From: Chitinophagaceae bacterium
GTDB taxonomy: Bacteria; Bacteroidota; Bacteroidia; Chitinophagales; Chitinophagaceae
NCBI GenBank assembly: GCA_019638615.1
Contig: JAHBTL010000016.1
Coordinates: forward strand, 1 to 64,000
DNA: 64,000 bases
Direction: 5' to 3'
Shown here: piece by piece, positions 46,161-54,602 of the stretch
Layout: the number at the start of each line of letters is the position of its first letter
Numbering within the stretch: the stretch's first letter is position 1
Notes under the pieces: model-generated
Database searches by the model: none
Told to the model about the DNA's origin: nothing
What the model saw: the letters and a program-made list of their open reading frames with translations, nothing else
Position numbers and translations under genes: made by a program

Positions 46161-46428
46161 GGTGGAAAGCGGGCCAACCTTGGCTCAATAAAAAGTTTCA
46201 GCTGCTCGTCTGCGGCAACTTAAAAAATAGTCATAGTGTAACGAAACCGTACACCGGTGTAATAAAAACGGACAGCTTTTTCGGACAATATCAGTTAATT
46301 CGTTGATTGTCAATTAGTAATCTAATGGTTTATAATTTGTGCAGCAAAAAGGGAGGAATTTGAAAATGTGTGTCCCGCAACTGCAGGATGAAAACTTGAA
46401 AATGGAAGACCTGTAACACCAGAGCGAT

Positions 46429-46470
46429 CTCAAATCTCAAATCTTAAATCTCAAATCTCAAATCTCAAAT
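46429..46470 (+). repeat. tandem repeat, six units of a 7-mer
   Basis: Units ctcaaat occur at 46429, 46436, 46443 (as cttaaat), 46450, 46457 and 46464. The last unit ends aaat, and with the next g supplies the ATG of the first permease gene (46469). Copy-number change would alter the leader length but not the frame. The preceding part of the gap 46161-46428 holds no gene. Confidence 0.85.
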
Positions 46471-48931
46471 GCTTAGAAGCTATTTCAAAACTGCATTCAG
46501 GAAGTTGACCCGTAACAGGAGTTATACTATTATCAACATTGCGGGGTTGGCTGTTGGTATTGCCATTTGTATGATCATCTTTATTATCATACAATTCCAG
46601 GTAAGTTTCGATGATTTTCATTCTAAGAAGGAACGCATTTATCGTGTGCTTACCGAATATCATCATTCGGACGCAACAACTATCTCTTATGGAAAAAGCG
46701 TTCCATTCCCAATGCCCGCAGGATTGAAGACAACTTTCCCCCAGTTAGAGCAGGTAGCTTCAGTTTATGCAAGCCATAATGACGAGCTGCAGGTGCTTGA
46801 TGAGAATGGAACTCCTGTAAAGAATTTTAAAGAGCAGAGTGGAGTGTTTTATACAGAGCCCTCCTTCTTCAATATATTTGATTTTCCCCTGCTTGCTGGT
46901 TCACATGCTTCATTAAAAGATCCGAATAATGTATTGATTACAAAAGAAATTGCAGAAACCTATTTCGGCGACTGGGAAACTGCTATAGGCAAAACCATTA
47001 AACTGACAGGATCTTACCGGATAGGTGCAGGATTGTTTCAGTCTCCCCCTATATTGCTGAAAGTTTCAGGTATTCTTGCAACCATACCGGCCAATACAGA
47101 CTTCCGGATAAAATTAGTGGTTGCTTACGGAACAGATTTTACTGGTGATAAAATATATGGATTTCAACAGCCCGATTGGAATGGAACAGCGCCTGATTTT
47201 GGCTGTTATGTCTTGTTGCCGCCGGATATTTCTGTTGCCGGGTTTAATCAACAGCTAGAGGCATATTCACGAAAAGCATTACCTCCCGGCAATAAAAACA
47301 GTCATATAGTACAACCATTAAGCGCTGTGCATTATGATACACAAACAGGAAATTACAGCAACCAAACAGTCAGCCGTGAATTGCTCAATGTATTGTGGCT
47401 GATCGCGGCATTCATCCTGTTGATTGCCTGTGTAAACTTCATCAACCTATCCACGGCGCAGGCTGTTAACCGGGCAAAGGAGATTGGTGTAAGAAAAGTG
47501 TTGGGAAGCAATAGATCTCAGTTGCAAATCCAATTCATCATTGAAACATTTTTGATTGTTACAGGTGCAGTAATACTTGCAGCAGTCATTACAATGCTTT
47601 CATTGCCTTTTGTAAATCAGCTTTTAGAGCTTTCGCTTTCATTCAATATACTAAACAATCCTGTCATTGTTTTATTTCTTATAACAACAACAATTGTTGT
47701 AACCACATTAGCCGGCTTTTATCCATCTGTTGTTCTGTCAGGTTTTAATCCCGTTAACGCTTTAAAAAGTAAGCTCACAGTAAATACCTTAAAGGGAGTT
47801 TCATTAAGAAGAGGTCTGGTAGTATTTCAGTTCATCATTGCGCAGGTGCTCATCATCGGAACACTCATCATTGTAAAGCAGATGGATTATTTTATGAATC
47901 AGCCCCTGGGTTTCGATAAAGACGCGATTGTAAATATCCCTTTCCGCCCGGATAGTACAGGCGGCAGGCTGACGGATTTTTTAAGACAACAGCTATTATC
48001 AGTAAACGGCGTGCAGGCAGTAAGCTTCAGCTCTCACACCCCTGTGGAAGATGAGAATGATATGTGGACTGCATTCAAATTTGATCATGCAATAAAAGAA
48101 ACAGATTTTCAGGCCATTACCAAGTTCGCCGACAACGAATATGTATCCACGTATAAGCTACAACTGGTGGCAGGAAGAAATTTGCAGCCTTCCGGTCCGA
48201 CAAAAGAGTTTTTAGTGAATGAATCGTTTGTAAAAGGTTTAGGTCTTAAAAGACCGGAAGATGTATTGAACAAAGAAATAAGCATATGGAACGGGCTGAT
48301 AAAATGTCCTGTTGTAGGTGTGCTGAAAGATTTTAATGACAGATCTTTTCGCCAGGAACTTGCACCATTGCTTGTTACCACCAATAACACCATGTATCGT
48401 CAGATTACAATAAAACTGGCAACCGCAGACATTCCTTCTGCTATGCAATCTGTTAAAAGAACATGGGAGCAGGCGTTTCCTGATTATGTTTATGAATACA
48501 GGTTCCTTGATGATAAAATTGAGAGTTTTTATAAACAGGAAAATCAATTGTCGCATTTGTATAAAATTTTTTCGGTCATCGCGATATTTCTTAGCTGCCT
48601 CGGGTTGTATGGTTTAGCCTCATTCATGGCGGCGCAGCGGGTAAAAGAAGTTGGTATCCGTAAAGTGCTTGGCGCTACTACGGGCAGTATCGTTTATTTG
48701 TTTTCAAAAGAATTTATAATACTCATTGCAATAGCCTTTGCTATTGCTGCACCCATTGCCTGGTATTACATGCATCAATGGCTGCAGAACTACGCTTATC
48801 GTATTGACGTGAGTGGGTGGTTATTTGTTTCAGGCGGGCTTGGTGCAATAATTATCGCGCTGGCAACGATCAGCTTTCAGGCAATTAAAGCTGCTGTGGC
48901 AAACCCGGTGAAGGCATTGCGAACGGAGTAG
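46469..48931 (+). CDS. ABC transporter permease, FtsX/MacB type (array member 1)
   Basis: An 820-residue permease in the MacB-core plus FtsX layout, repeated twice: TM1 at about 20-42, a periplasmic domain to about 270, a block of three helices (about 305-430) with the cytoplasmic motif AKEIGVRKVLGS near 337, then TM and a second periplasmic domain, and a final three-helix block from about 690 with KEVGIRKVLGA near 726. It ends ANPVKALRTE, the shared terminal signature of the array. No ATPase gene is in the window. Proteins of this type work as mechanotransmitters or lipid/lipoprotein and peptide exporters; the substrate is unknown. A 7-mer repeat abuts its start. Confidence 0.88.
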   Translation: MLRSYFKTAFRKLTRNRSYTIINIAGLAVGIAICMIIFIIIQFQVSFDDFHSKKERIYRVLTEYHHSDATTISYGKSVPFPMPAGLKTTFPQLEQVASVYASHNDELQVLDENGTPVKNFKEQSGVFYTEPSFFNIFDFPLLAGSHASLKDPNNVLITKEIAETYFGDWETAIGKTIKLTGSYRIGAGLFQSPPILLKVSGILATIPANTDFRIKLVVAYGTDFTGDKIYGFQQPDWNGTAPDFGCYVLLPPDISVAGFNQQLEAYSRKALPPGNKNSHIVQPLSAVHYDTQTGNYSNQTVSRELLNVLWLIAAFILLIACVNFINLSTAQAVNRAKEIGVRKVLGSNRSQLQIQFIIETFLIVTGAVILAAVITMLSLPFVNQLLELSLSFNILNNPVIVLFLITTTIVVTTLAGFYPSVVLSGFNPVNALKSKLTVNTLKGVSLRRGLVVFQFIIAQVLIIGTLIIVKQMDYFMNQPLGFDKDAIVNIPFRPDSTGGRLTDFLRQQLLSVNGVQAVSFSSHTPVEDENDMWTAFKFDHAIKETDFQAITKFADNEYVSTYKLQLVAGRNLQPSGPTKEFLVNESFVKGLGLKRPEDVLNKEISIWNGLIKCPVVGVLKDFNDRSFRQELAPLLVTTNNTMYRQITIKLATADIPSAMQSVKRTWEQAFPDYVYEYRFLDDKIESFYKQENQLSHLYKIFSVIAIFLSCLGLYGLASFMAAQRVKEVGIRKVLGATTGSIVYLFSKEFIILIAIAFAIAAPIAWYYMHQWLQNYAYRIDVSGWLFVSGGLGAIIIALATISFQAIKAAVANPVKALRTE

Positions 48932-48933
48932 GC

Positions 48934-49175
48934 CCTCGCCCCCGGCCCCTCTCCACGTCCCGCATGGCGGGAGAGAGGGGTGCCTAAGTTCAGAAGATGC
49001 TGATAAAATGCGAGGCGGGGAGGCTGAAAATGTGAAAGTGTGAACCGGTACTAAAACGCTTTGTTGAGATATGTTTTGTTGATGATGTGGTAGAACTAAA
49101 AAAATGGATTTGCTCTGTAGCACTGCTCCCTCTCTCCCGAAACTTCGGGATGAGGAGAGGGAAAGAGGGTGAGGC
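48934..49175. repeat. permease-spacer element 1 (full length, about 240 bp)
   Basis: It begins 2 nt after the stop of permease 1 with cctcgcccccggcccctctc and ends with gggaaagagggtgaggc; these ends are near inverted repeats. Local hairpins lie at each end (left around cccctctcc and ggagaggggt interrupted by cgtcccgcatggcgg; right around ctctcccgaa and ttcgggatgaggagagg). The internal phrase gatgatgtggtagaactaaa recurs in elements 3, 4 and, changed, 5. Confidence 0.75.
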
Positions 49176-49182
49176 TAAATAA

Positions 49183-49220
49183 TCGCTGAAAGCTGATCGC
49201 TGACAGCTCAACGCTCAAAA
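49183..49220 (+). repeat. short imperfect repeat before permease 2
   Basis: gctgaaagctgatcgctgac and the following agctcaacgctcaa recur as a variant at 57230-57270 before permease 5, in the same place relative to the gene start. Confidence 0.5.
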
Positions 49221-49255
49221 TAGCTCATTATTAATTAAAATATAATCACAACTAT

Positions 49256-51664
49256 ATGGTTAAAAATTATATAAAAATAGCTATCCGTAGTTTTCAAAAA
49301 GACAGGGTTAATACGCTGATCAGTCTTTTCGGACTGGTTATAGGGCTTACCAGTGTTATGTTGATCGCCGGTTATATCCGGTACGAAACCTCTTTCGACA
49401 AAAGTTATAGTAATTCCAGCCGTATTTACCGTCTTATCAGCACCTATCAAAAAAATAATTCGGGGCCTACAGAAAATGTACCGGTGGCATTTGCGCCAAC
49501 GCTCATAAGGGAAGTGCCCGGGTTTACGGGACAAACACGCGTCAGTACATACACAACACAGGTGCTTATTAAAAATCAGTATACCGATTTAGAACTGACA
49601 AATGTAGACAGCAGTTTCTTTTCCATTTTTAATTTTGCGTTCATTCACGGAAATGCCACCACTGCCATCAAAAGCGCTGATAATATTGTGCTTACTGCTT
49701 CGGCTGCAAAAAAATTATATGGCACAACCGATGTAGTAGGTAAAACACTGGAGAATAGAGAGAAAGTTTTTATGATCAGCGCTGTGCTTCAGGACCTGCC
49801 ACAAAACAGTTTCCTGCAAACAGACGCCTTCTGTTTTAATCCCTTATCCAAACAAAGTTCGGTGCTGGATGTTTCGGGAGGGTATAATGGAGGTAATGCA
49901 TTCATTCAGTTAGATGAAAATACATCTGTTGCGGATGCCGAAAGCAAAATACAACAGTTTTGTAACCGGTATAAAATGAACGATTATAAAATAACATTAC
50001 AGCCGGTATCGCAGATCCATTTGCATTCATCTGAAATCAAGGATGAGCTTGCCAGGCACAATATCGGCGACATAAGATATGTATACATCTATGCCGGCAT
50101 AGCGCTGTTGATACTGATCATTGGTTCTATTAATTTTATCAATCTTGCTATTGCACGCAGTATGGAACGAACCAAAGAAGTAGGTGTACGCAAAGTGCTG
50201 GGGGCACAAAGAAAACAACTGATCTTGCAGTTCCTGGGAGAATCGGCGGTATATTTTGCAGCGGCTTTTTTAGTAGCCATTATACTTGCCGTTATTGCAT
50301 GGAAAGGCTTTACCCATCTCAGCAACATTGTGGCGGACACTTCCTTCCTGCTCAATACAGAGACCCTGCTTATTATTACAGGTATTTGTATTTTTTCCTG
50401 CGTGATCTCGGGTATTTATCCGGCCCTGTTTCTGTCTGGTTTACAGCCTGTGCATACTTTAAAAAGCGGCTATCAGGAAATGAAATTGAATTTTGGCTTG
50501 CGAAAAGTACTGATCGTAGTACAATTCTCCATATCCATTATGCTGGTGGTGGCAACTTTTACTGTGCATTCACAATTACATTATCTTAACAACAGGCCGC
50601 TTGGTTTTAATAAAGATAATCTTATCCGGTTCCAGTTGCCTTATCTTGATGAACCGCCACAGGCCTTTAAGAATGAAGTGCTGCAAAATCCCGCTATCAG
50701 CGCGTTGTCATTTGCGGGGTTGGATATAGGCAAAACATATTCCATTTATTCCAGTATGAGCGACCCGGTAGCAGGGTACGATTCTACGAACCTGGTTAAG
50801 GTGGCTATTATTGATGTGGACATGGATTTTATGAAAACGATGCAGATCCCTATAATGGAGGGCAGGGATTTTTCCCGTGATTTTCCTTCAGATATGGCAA
50901 ATTATGACAGTATTGCCGGCTGGACAGGTGCAGACCCCGGACGACCCTTAATTGTCTCCGAGTCGCTGGTAAAACGGCTTGACATAAAAGGCCCGATAGG
51001 AGCTGTTACCAACAAAGATTTTTTTCTTAAAGGAACTATTGTTGGCGTGTTTAAAAATTTCAGTGCGATGTCGTTGAAAGAGGAAGCGCCGGTGCTTGCC
51101 ATACGATGCAAGCCTGATGGAAAAAACCTGCGGTATGTATATGCACGTATCAATGCTGCAAATACCGCTGCAAACATTGCTTTTCTTGCGAAGACATACA
51201 AGCAATTCTTTCCCCGGGAAAAATTCGATTTCAGTTTTATTGATGATCGTGTTGCACATTTATACGATACTGAAATAAGACTTACCAAACTCAGTAACAT
51301 TTTTTCTTTTCTCGCCATAGCCCTGTCTTGCATGGGATTGTTCAGTCTTGTTTCGTTGATGGTACGCAAGCGTACCAAAGAAATAGGTGTACGGAAAGTA
51401 TTGGGCGCCTCGGTAAGCAGCATTGTTTTATTGATAGGCAAAGATTTCCTGTGGCTGATCATTATCTCGTTTATTATAGCCACGCCACTGGCATATATGG
51501 CCATGACGAAATGGCTGGAAGGATATGCGAATCGCACAACTTTATACTGGTGGATATTTTTGATTGCAGGTGCAGTCGCCTTTTTAATTGCATTTATAAG
51601 CATCAGCTTTAAATCCATTTCGGCGGCCAGGGCAAACCCGGTCGGAGCATTGCGAAGCGAATAA
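49256..51664 (+). CDS. ABC transporter permease, FtsX/MacB type (array member 2)
   Basis: An 802-residue paralogue with the same double MacB/FtsX plan. TM1 is at about 20-40, the first helix block at about 275-410 with TKEVGVRKVLGA near 306, the second block from about 675 with TKEIGVRKVLGA near 708, ending ANPVGALRSE. The protein is clearly divergent in sequence from its neighbours away from these motifs, so the duplication is old. It lies 324 nt after member 1, with spacer element 1 between them. Confidence 0.88.
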   Translation: MVKNYIKIAIRSFQKDRVNTLISLFGLVIGLTSVMLIAGYIRYETSFDKSYSNSSRIYRLISTYQKNNSGPTENVPVAFAPTLIREVPGFTGQTRVSTYTTQVLIKNQYTDLELTNVDSSFFSIFNFAFIHGNATTAIKSADNIVLTASAAKKLYGTTDVVGKTLENREKVFMISAVLQDLPQNSFLQTDAFCFNPLSKQSSVLDVSGGYNGGNAFIQLDENTSVADAESKIQQFCNRYKMNDYKITLQPVSQIHLHSSEIKDELARHNIGDIRYVYIYAGIALLILIIGSINFINLAIARSMERTKEVGVRKVLGAQRKQLILQFLGESAVYFAAAFLVAIILAVIAWKGFTHLSNIVADTSFLLNTETLLIITGICIFSCVISGIYPALFLSGLQPVHTLKSGYQEMKLNFGLRKVLIVVQFSISIMLVVATFTVHSQLHYLNNRPLGFNKDNLIRFQLPYLDEPPQAFKNEVLQNPAISALSFAGLDIGKTYSIYSSMSDPVAGYDSTNLVKVAIIDVDMDFMKTMQIPIMEGRDFSRDFPSDMANYDSIAGWTGADPGRPLIVSESLVKRLDIKGPIGAVTNKDFFLKGTIVGVFKNFSAMSLKEEAPVLAIRCKPDGKNLRYVYARINAANTAANIAFLAKTYKQFFPREKFDFSFIDDRVAHLYDTEIRLTKLSNIFSFLAIALSCMGLFSLVSLMVRKRTKEIGVRKVLGASVSSIVLLIGKDFLWLIIISFIIATPLAYMAMTKWLEGYANRTTLYWWIFLIAGAVAFLIAFISISFKSISAARANPVGALRSE

Positions 51665-51665
51665 A

Positions 51666-51792
51666 CCTCACCCCCAGCCCCTCTCCTCGCAGAGGAGAGA
51701 GGTGCCCAAATTCGGAATAGGTTGATTAAATGCGAGGTGGGGAGACTGAGAATATTTGGAGAGTGTGAGCCCCGAAACTTCGGAATGAAAAT
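51666..51792. repeat. permease-spacer element 2 (left part only)
   Basis: It begins 1 nt after the stop of permease 2 with cctcacccccagcccctctc, has the cctctcctcgcagaggagag hairpin and the ggtgcccaaattc phrase, then departs after about 105 bases at an accgaaacttcgg-like hairpin (51772-51783). The right half is missing. Confidence 0.65.
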
Positions 51793-51861
51793 GTGTGGAA
51801 TTTGAAAATTTGGAAATGATAAATCAGACATCAACAAATCAGCTATCATAAATCATCTTGT

Positions 51862-54285
51862 ATGTTTAGAAACTATTTCAAAATCTCATGGCGTAACCTG
51901 GTACGTAATAAGTGGTTTTCGCTGATCAATATTCTCGGGCTTTCCATCGGATTAGCTACCTGCCTCATCATTATGCTTTTTGTAAGCAATGAATTAGGGT
52001 ATGACCGGTTTAACAAAAAGGCAAACCGTATCGCAAGGATTTATTTTGAAGGCAATGTGCAAGGGCAAAGAATGAAAGAGACGGTTGTAATGGCGCCGGT
52101 GGCTGAAACCATGAAGAAAGATTTTCCTGAAGTAGAAGACGCGACCCGGTTGCGGAGCCATGACTGGGCGCCGAAGCTGGTTGTGAACAACAAGGAGTTC
52201 AGGTTTGATCAGTTGGCTTATGCTGATGCCAATTTTTTTGATGTATTTACGCTGCCCTTTATAAAAGGCGATAGTAAAACCGCGCTGACTGAACCCAATA
52301 CAGTTGTATTAACAAAGGCTGTTGCCCAAAAATACTTTGGAAAAGAAGAGGCATTGGGAAAAATGATCCGTTTTAAAACGGAAGACAAAGCACCGATGAA
52401 AGTAACGGGCGTAATTGAAAATATTCCCGTAAACAGTCATTTCCAGTTTGGGTTGATGACTTCCATGACAAGCCTTGAGGACGCGAAACAACCAAACTGG
52501 ATGAGCTCCAATTATTTTACCTACATAGTATTAAAAAATGAAAAAGATTTTGAAAAGCTGGAAGCAAAAATCCCGGGGTTGGTAGATACATACATCGGCC
52601 CGCAAATGAAAGAAGGCACAGGGCAGACGCTTGCCGAGTTCAGGAAAAGCGGGAACAATCTTACTTTTCATTTGCAACGGCTGACCGATATTCATTTGCA
52701 TTCTGATTTCCATTACGACCTCAGCGCACCCGGCGATATCCGGTATGTGTATATATTCAGTGCTATTGCATTATTCATGCTATTAATAGCCTGTATCAAT
52801 TTCATGAACCTGTCTACGGCAGGAGCATCCAAACGTTCAAAGGAAGTAGGCATCCGCAAAGTGCTTGGCTGCCTGAAGGGGGAACTGGTACAACAATTCC
52901 TCGTGGAGTCCACCATTATTACTGCCATAGCATTATTGCTTTCACTGGTATTTGTGAAACTGGCGTTACCGCTTTTCAACCATCTTTCGGGGGAGCAGTT
53001 AACATTCGGTTTTATCGAAAAGCCCATGCTGGCACCCGTTCTGTTGGGTATTATTTTATTCACCGGACTGGTTGCGGGCAGCTACCCTGCATTTTATCTT
53101 TCCTCCTTTAAACCCGTAGTGGTGTTAAAAGGAAAATGGATGCCGGTAAAGAGCCGCATCAGCTTCAGGAGCGCCCTGGTAGTATTCCAGTTTTTTATCT
53201 CCATCATACTCATTGTAAGCACCACGGTTGTTTACAGGCAGCTTTCTTATATACGCCATAAAGATCTGGGGTATAATAAAGATAGAGTAATGGTGATCTC
53301 CAATGTTGGGGCATTGGGGGATAAAACGGAGGTTTTCAGGCAGCAACTGCTGAGCGACCCTGCCGTTGCCAGTGTAAGCGCTTCGAGGTATTTACCGGCA
53401 GGCGGCAGCAACAATAATAATTTTTTTGTTTTTACCGAACAGGAACCTGGCAGGTTGGTGAAAACACTAAGATATGAGATAGACGGGCAATACATTCCCA
53501 CGCTCGGCATACAGGTAAAGGAAGGAAGGAATTTTTCCCGGGAATATGGTACGGATTCATCGGCAGTCATCGTAAATGAAGCTGCCGTAAAAGCGTTGGG
53601 ATGGAAAGACAACCCGTTAGGCCAAACCATTTCGAGGACCAGCAAAGGCGACAAAGAAATATATCATGTGATCGGGGTGGTAAAAGATTTTCATTTCAGG
53701 TCCCTGCATGAGCAGATCTCTCCCCTGGTAATGGTATTGACGCCTGATCCGGGTAGCCTTGTAGTAAAAGTAAAAACAACCGATATTCCGGGTTTCACGA
53801 CAAAGCTCCAAAAAAGGTTTGCAGCTTATGGCGCCGAAGACCCGATGGATTATTCGTTTTTAGATGAGCGCTACAATAATACGTATAGCGCAGAACAAAA
53901 GATTGGAACGATACTGGGCATTTTTGCCGGGCTCACGATTTTTATAGCCTGTATGGGCTTATTTGGTCTTGCGAAATTTACGGCAGAGCAACGCACCAAA
54001 GAAATAGGCATCCGCAAAGTGCTGGGTGCTTCTGCTGTGCAGTTGTCTGCCATGCTTTCCAAAGATTTCTTAAAGCTCGTTTTAGTGGCCTGTATCATTG
54101 CATTTCCTATTTCAGGATGGGTGATGTATAAATGGTTGCAGGATTTTGCGTATCGTACCGGTATCAGTTGGTGGATATTTTTGATAGCAGGTGTACTTGC
54201 CGTACTGATTGCCTTGATAACAGTGAGCTTTCAGGCTATAAGGGCGGCGATGGCGAACCCGGCAGGAGCATTGCGGACAGAGTGA
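51862..54285 (+). CDS. ABC transporter permease, FtsX/MacB type (array member 3)
   Basis: An 807-residue paralogue with the same architecture: TM1 at about 20-42 (FSLINILGLSIGLATCLIIM), first helix block near 290-420 with SKEVGIRKVLGC near 327, second block from about 680 with TKEIGIRKVLGA near 713, and terminal ANPAGALRTE. Periplasmic domains hold the conserved DFPEVEDATR and VVKDFHFRSLHEQ patches common to this permease group. It is 197 nt after member 2. Confidence 0.88.
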   Translation: MFRNYFKISWRNLVRNKWFSLINILGLSIGLATCLIIMLFVSNELGYDRFNKKANRIARIYFEGNVQGQRMKETVVMAPVAETMKKDFPEVEDATRLRSHDWAPKLVVNNKEFRFDQLAYADANFFDVFTLPFIKGDSKTALTEPNTVVLTKAVAQKYFGKEEALGKMIRFKTEDKAPMKVTGVIENIPVNSHFQFGLMTSMTSLEDAKQPNWMSSNYFTYIVLKNEKDFEKLEAKIPGLVDTYIGPQMKEGTGQTLAEFRKSGNNLTFHLQRLTDIHLHSDFHYDLSAPGDIRYVYIFSAIALFMLLIACINFMNLSTAGASKRSKEVGIRKVLGCLKGELVQQFLVESTIITAIALLLSLVFVKLALPLFNHLSGEQLTFGFIEKPMLAPVLLGIILFTGLVAGSYPAFYLSSFKPVVVLKGKWMPVKSRISFRSALVVFQFFISIILIVSTTVVYRQLSYIRHKDLGYNKDRVMVISNVGALGDKTEVFRQQLLSDPAVASVSASRYLPAGGSNNNNFFVFTEQEPGRLVKTLRYEIDGQYIPTLGIQVKEGRNFSREYGTDSSAVIVNEAAVKALGWKDNPLGQTISRTSKGDKEIYHVIGVVKDFHFRSLHEQISPLVMVLTPDPGSLVVKVKTTDIPGFTTKLQKRFAAYGAEDPMDYSFLDERYNNTYSAEQKIGTILGIFAGLTIFIACMGLFGLAKFTAEQRTKEIGIRKVLGASAVQLSAMLSKDFLKLVLVACIIAFPISGWVMYKWLQDFAYRTGISWWIFLIAGVLAVLIALITVSFQAIRAAMANPAGALRTE

Positions 54286-54286
54286 G

Positions 54287-54554
54287 GCCTCGCTCCCCCG
54301 CCCGACTACGGGCCCGGCCCCTCTCCTCGCAGAGGAGAGAGGTGCCCAAATTCAGAACAGGTTGATGAAATGCGAGGTGGGGAGGTTAAGAATGTGAAGT
54401 GTGAGCCGGTACTAAAGCGCTTTGTTGGGATATGTTTTGTTGATGATGTGGTAGAACTAAAAGAATGGCTTTGCTCTGTAGCACTGCTCCTTCTCCTGGC
54501 GAGGAGAGGGAGAAGGAGCCCGCCCGACTGAACATCGTTCGGGCGGGGGTGAGG
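54287..54554. repeat. permease-spacer element 3 (full length)
   Basis: It begins 1 nt after the stop of permease 3 with gcctcgctcccccgcccgac, contains the cctctcctcgcagaggagag hairpin, the gatgatgtggtagaactaaa phrase and a right hairpin, and ends cgggcgggggtgagg. An extra cccgcccgac/gttcgggcgg pair lies at the two ends, making the outer stem longer than in the other copies. Confidence 0.72.
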
Positions 54555-54602
54555 TTTTGCTGTACTGATATGCATTATTTAAAATTGATTAAACTGTTTT
54601 TT

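Noticed and set aside
46429-46470. CRISPR-like repeats
   Set aside because: The 7-mer units are directly adjacent with no spacers.
48934-49175. A classical insertion sequence between the permease genes
   Set aside because: There is no transposase frame, and no target-site duplication was found beside the ends.
54465-54602. N-terminal extension of permease 4 from ATG 54465
   Set aside because: The extension is translated from the spacer element and lacks protein character; ATG 54603 gives the family start.
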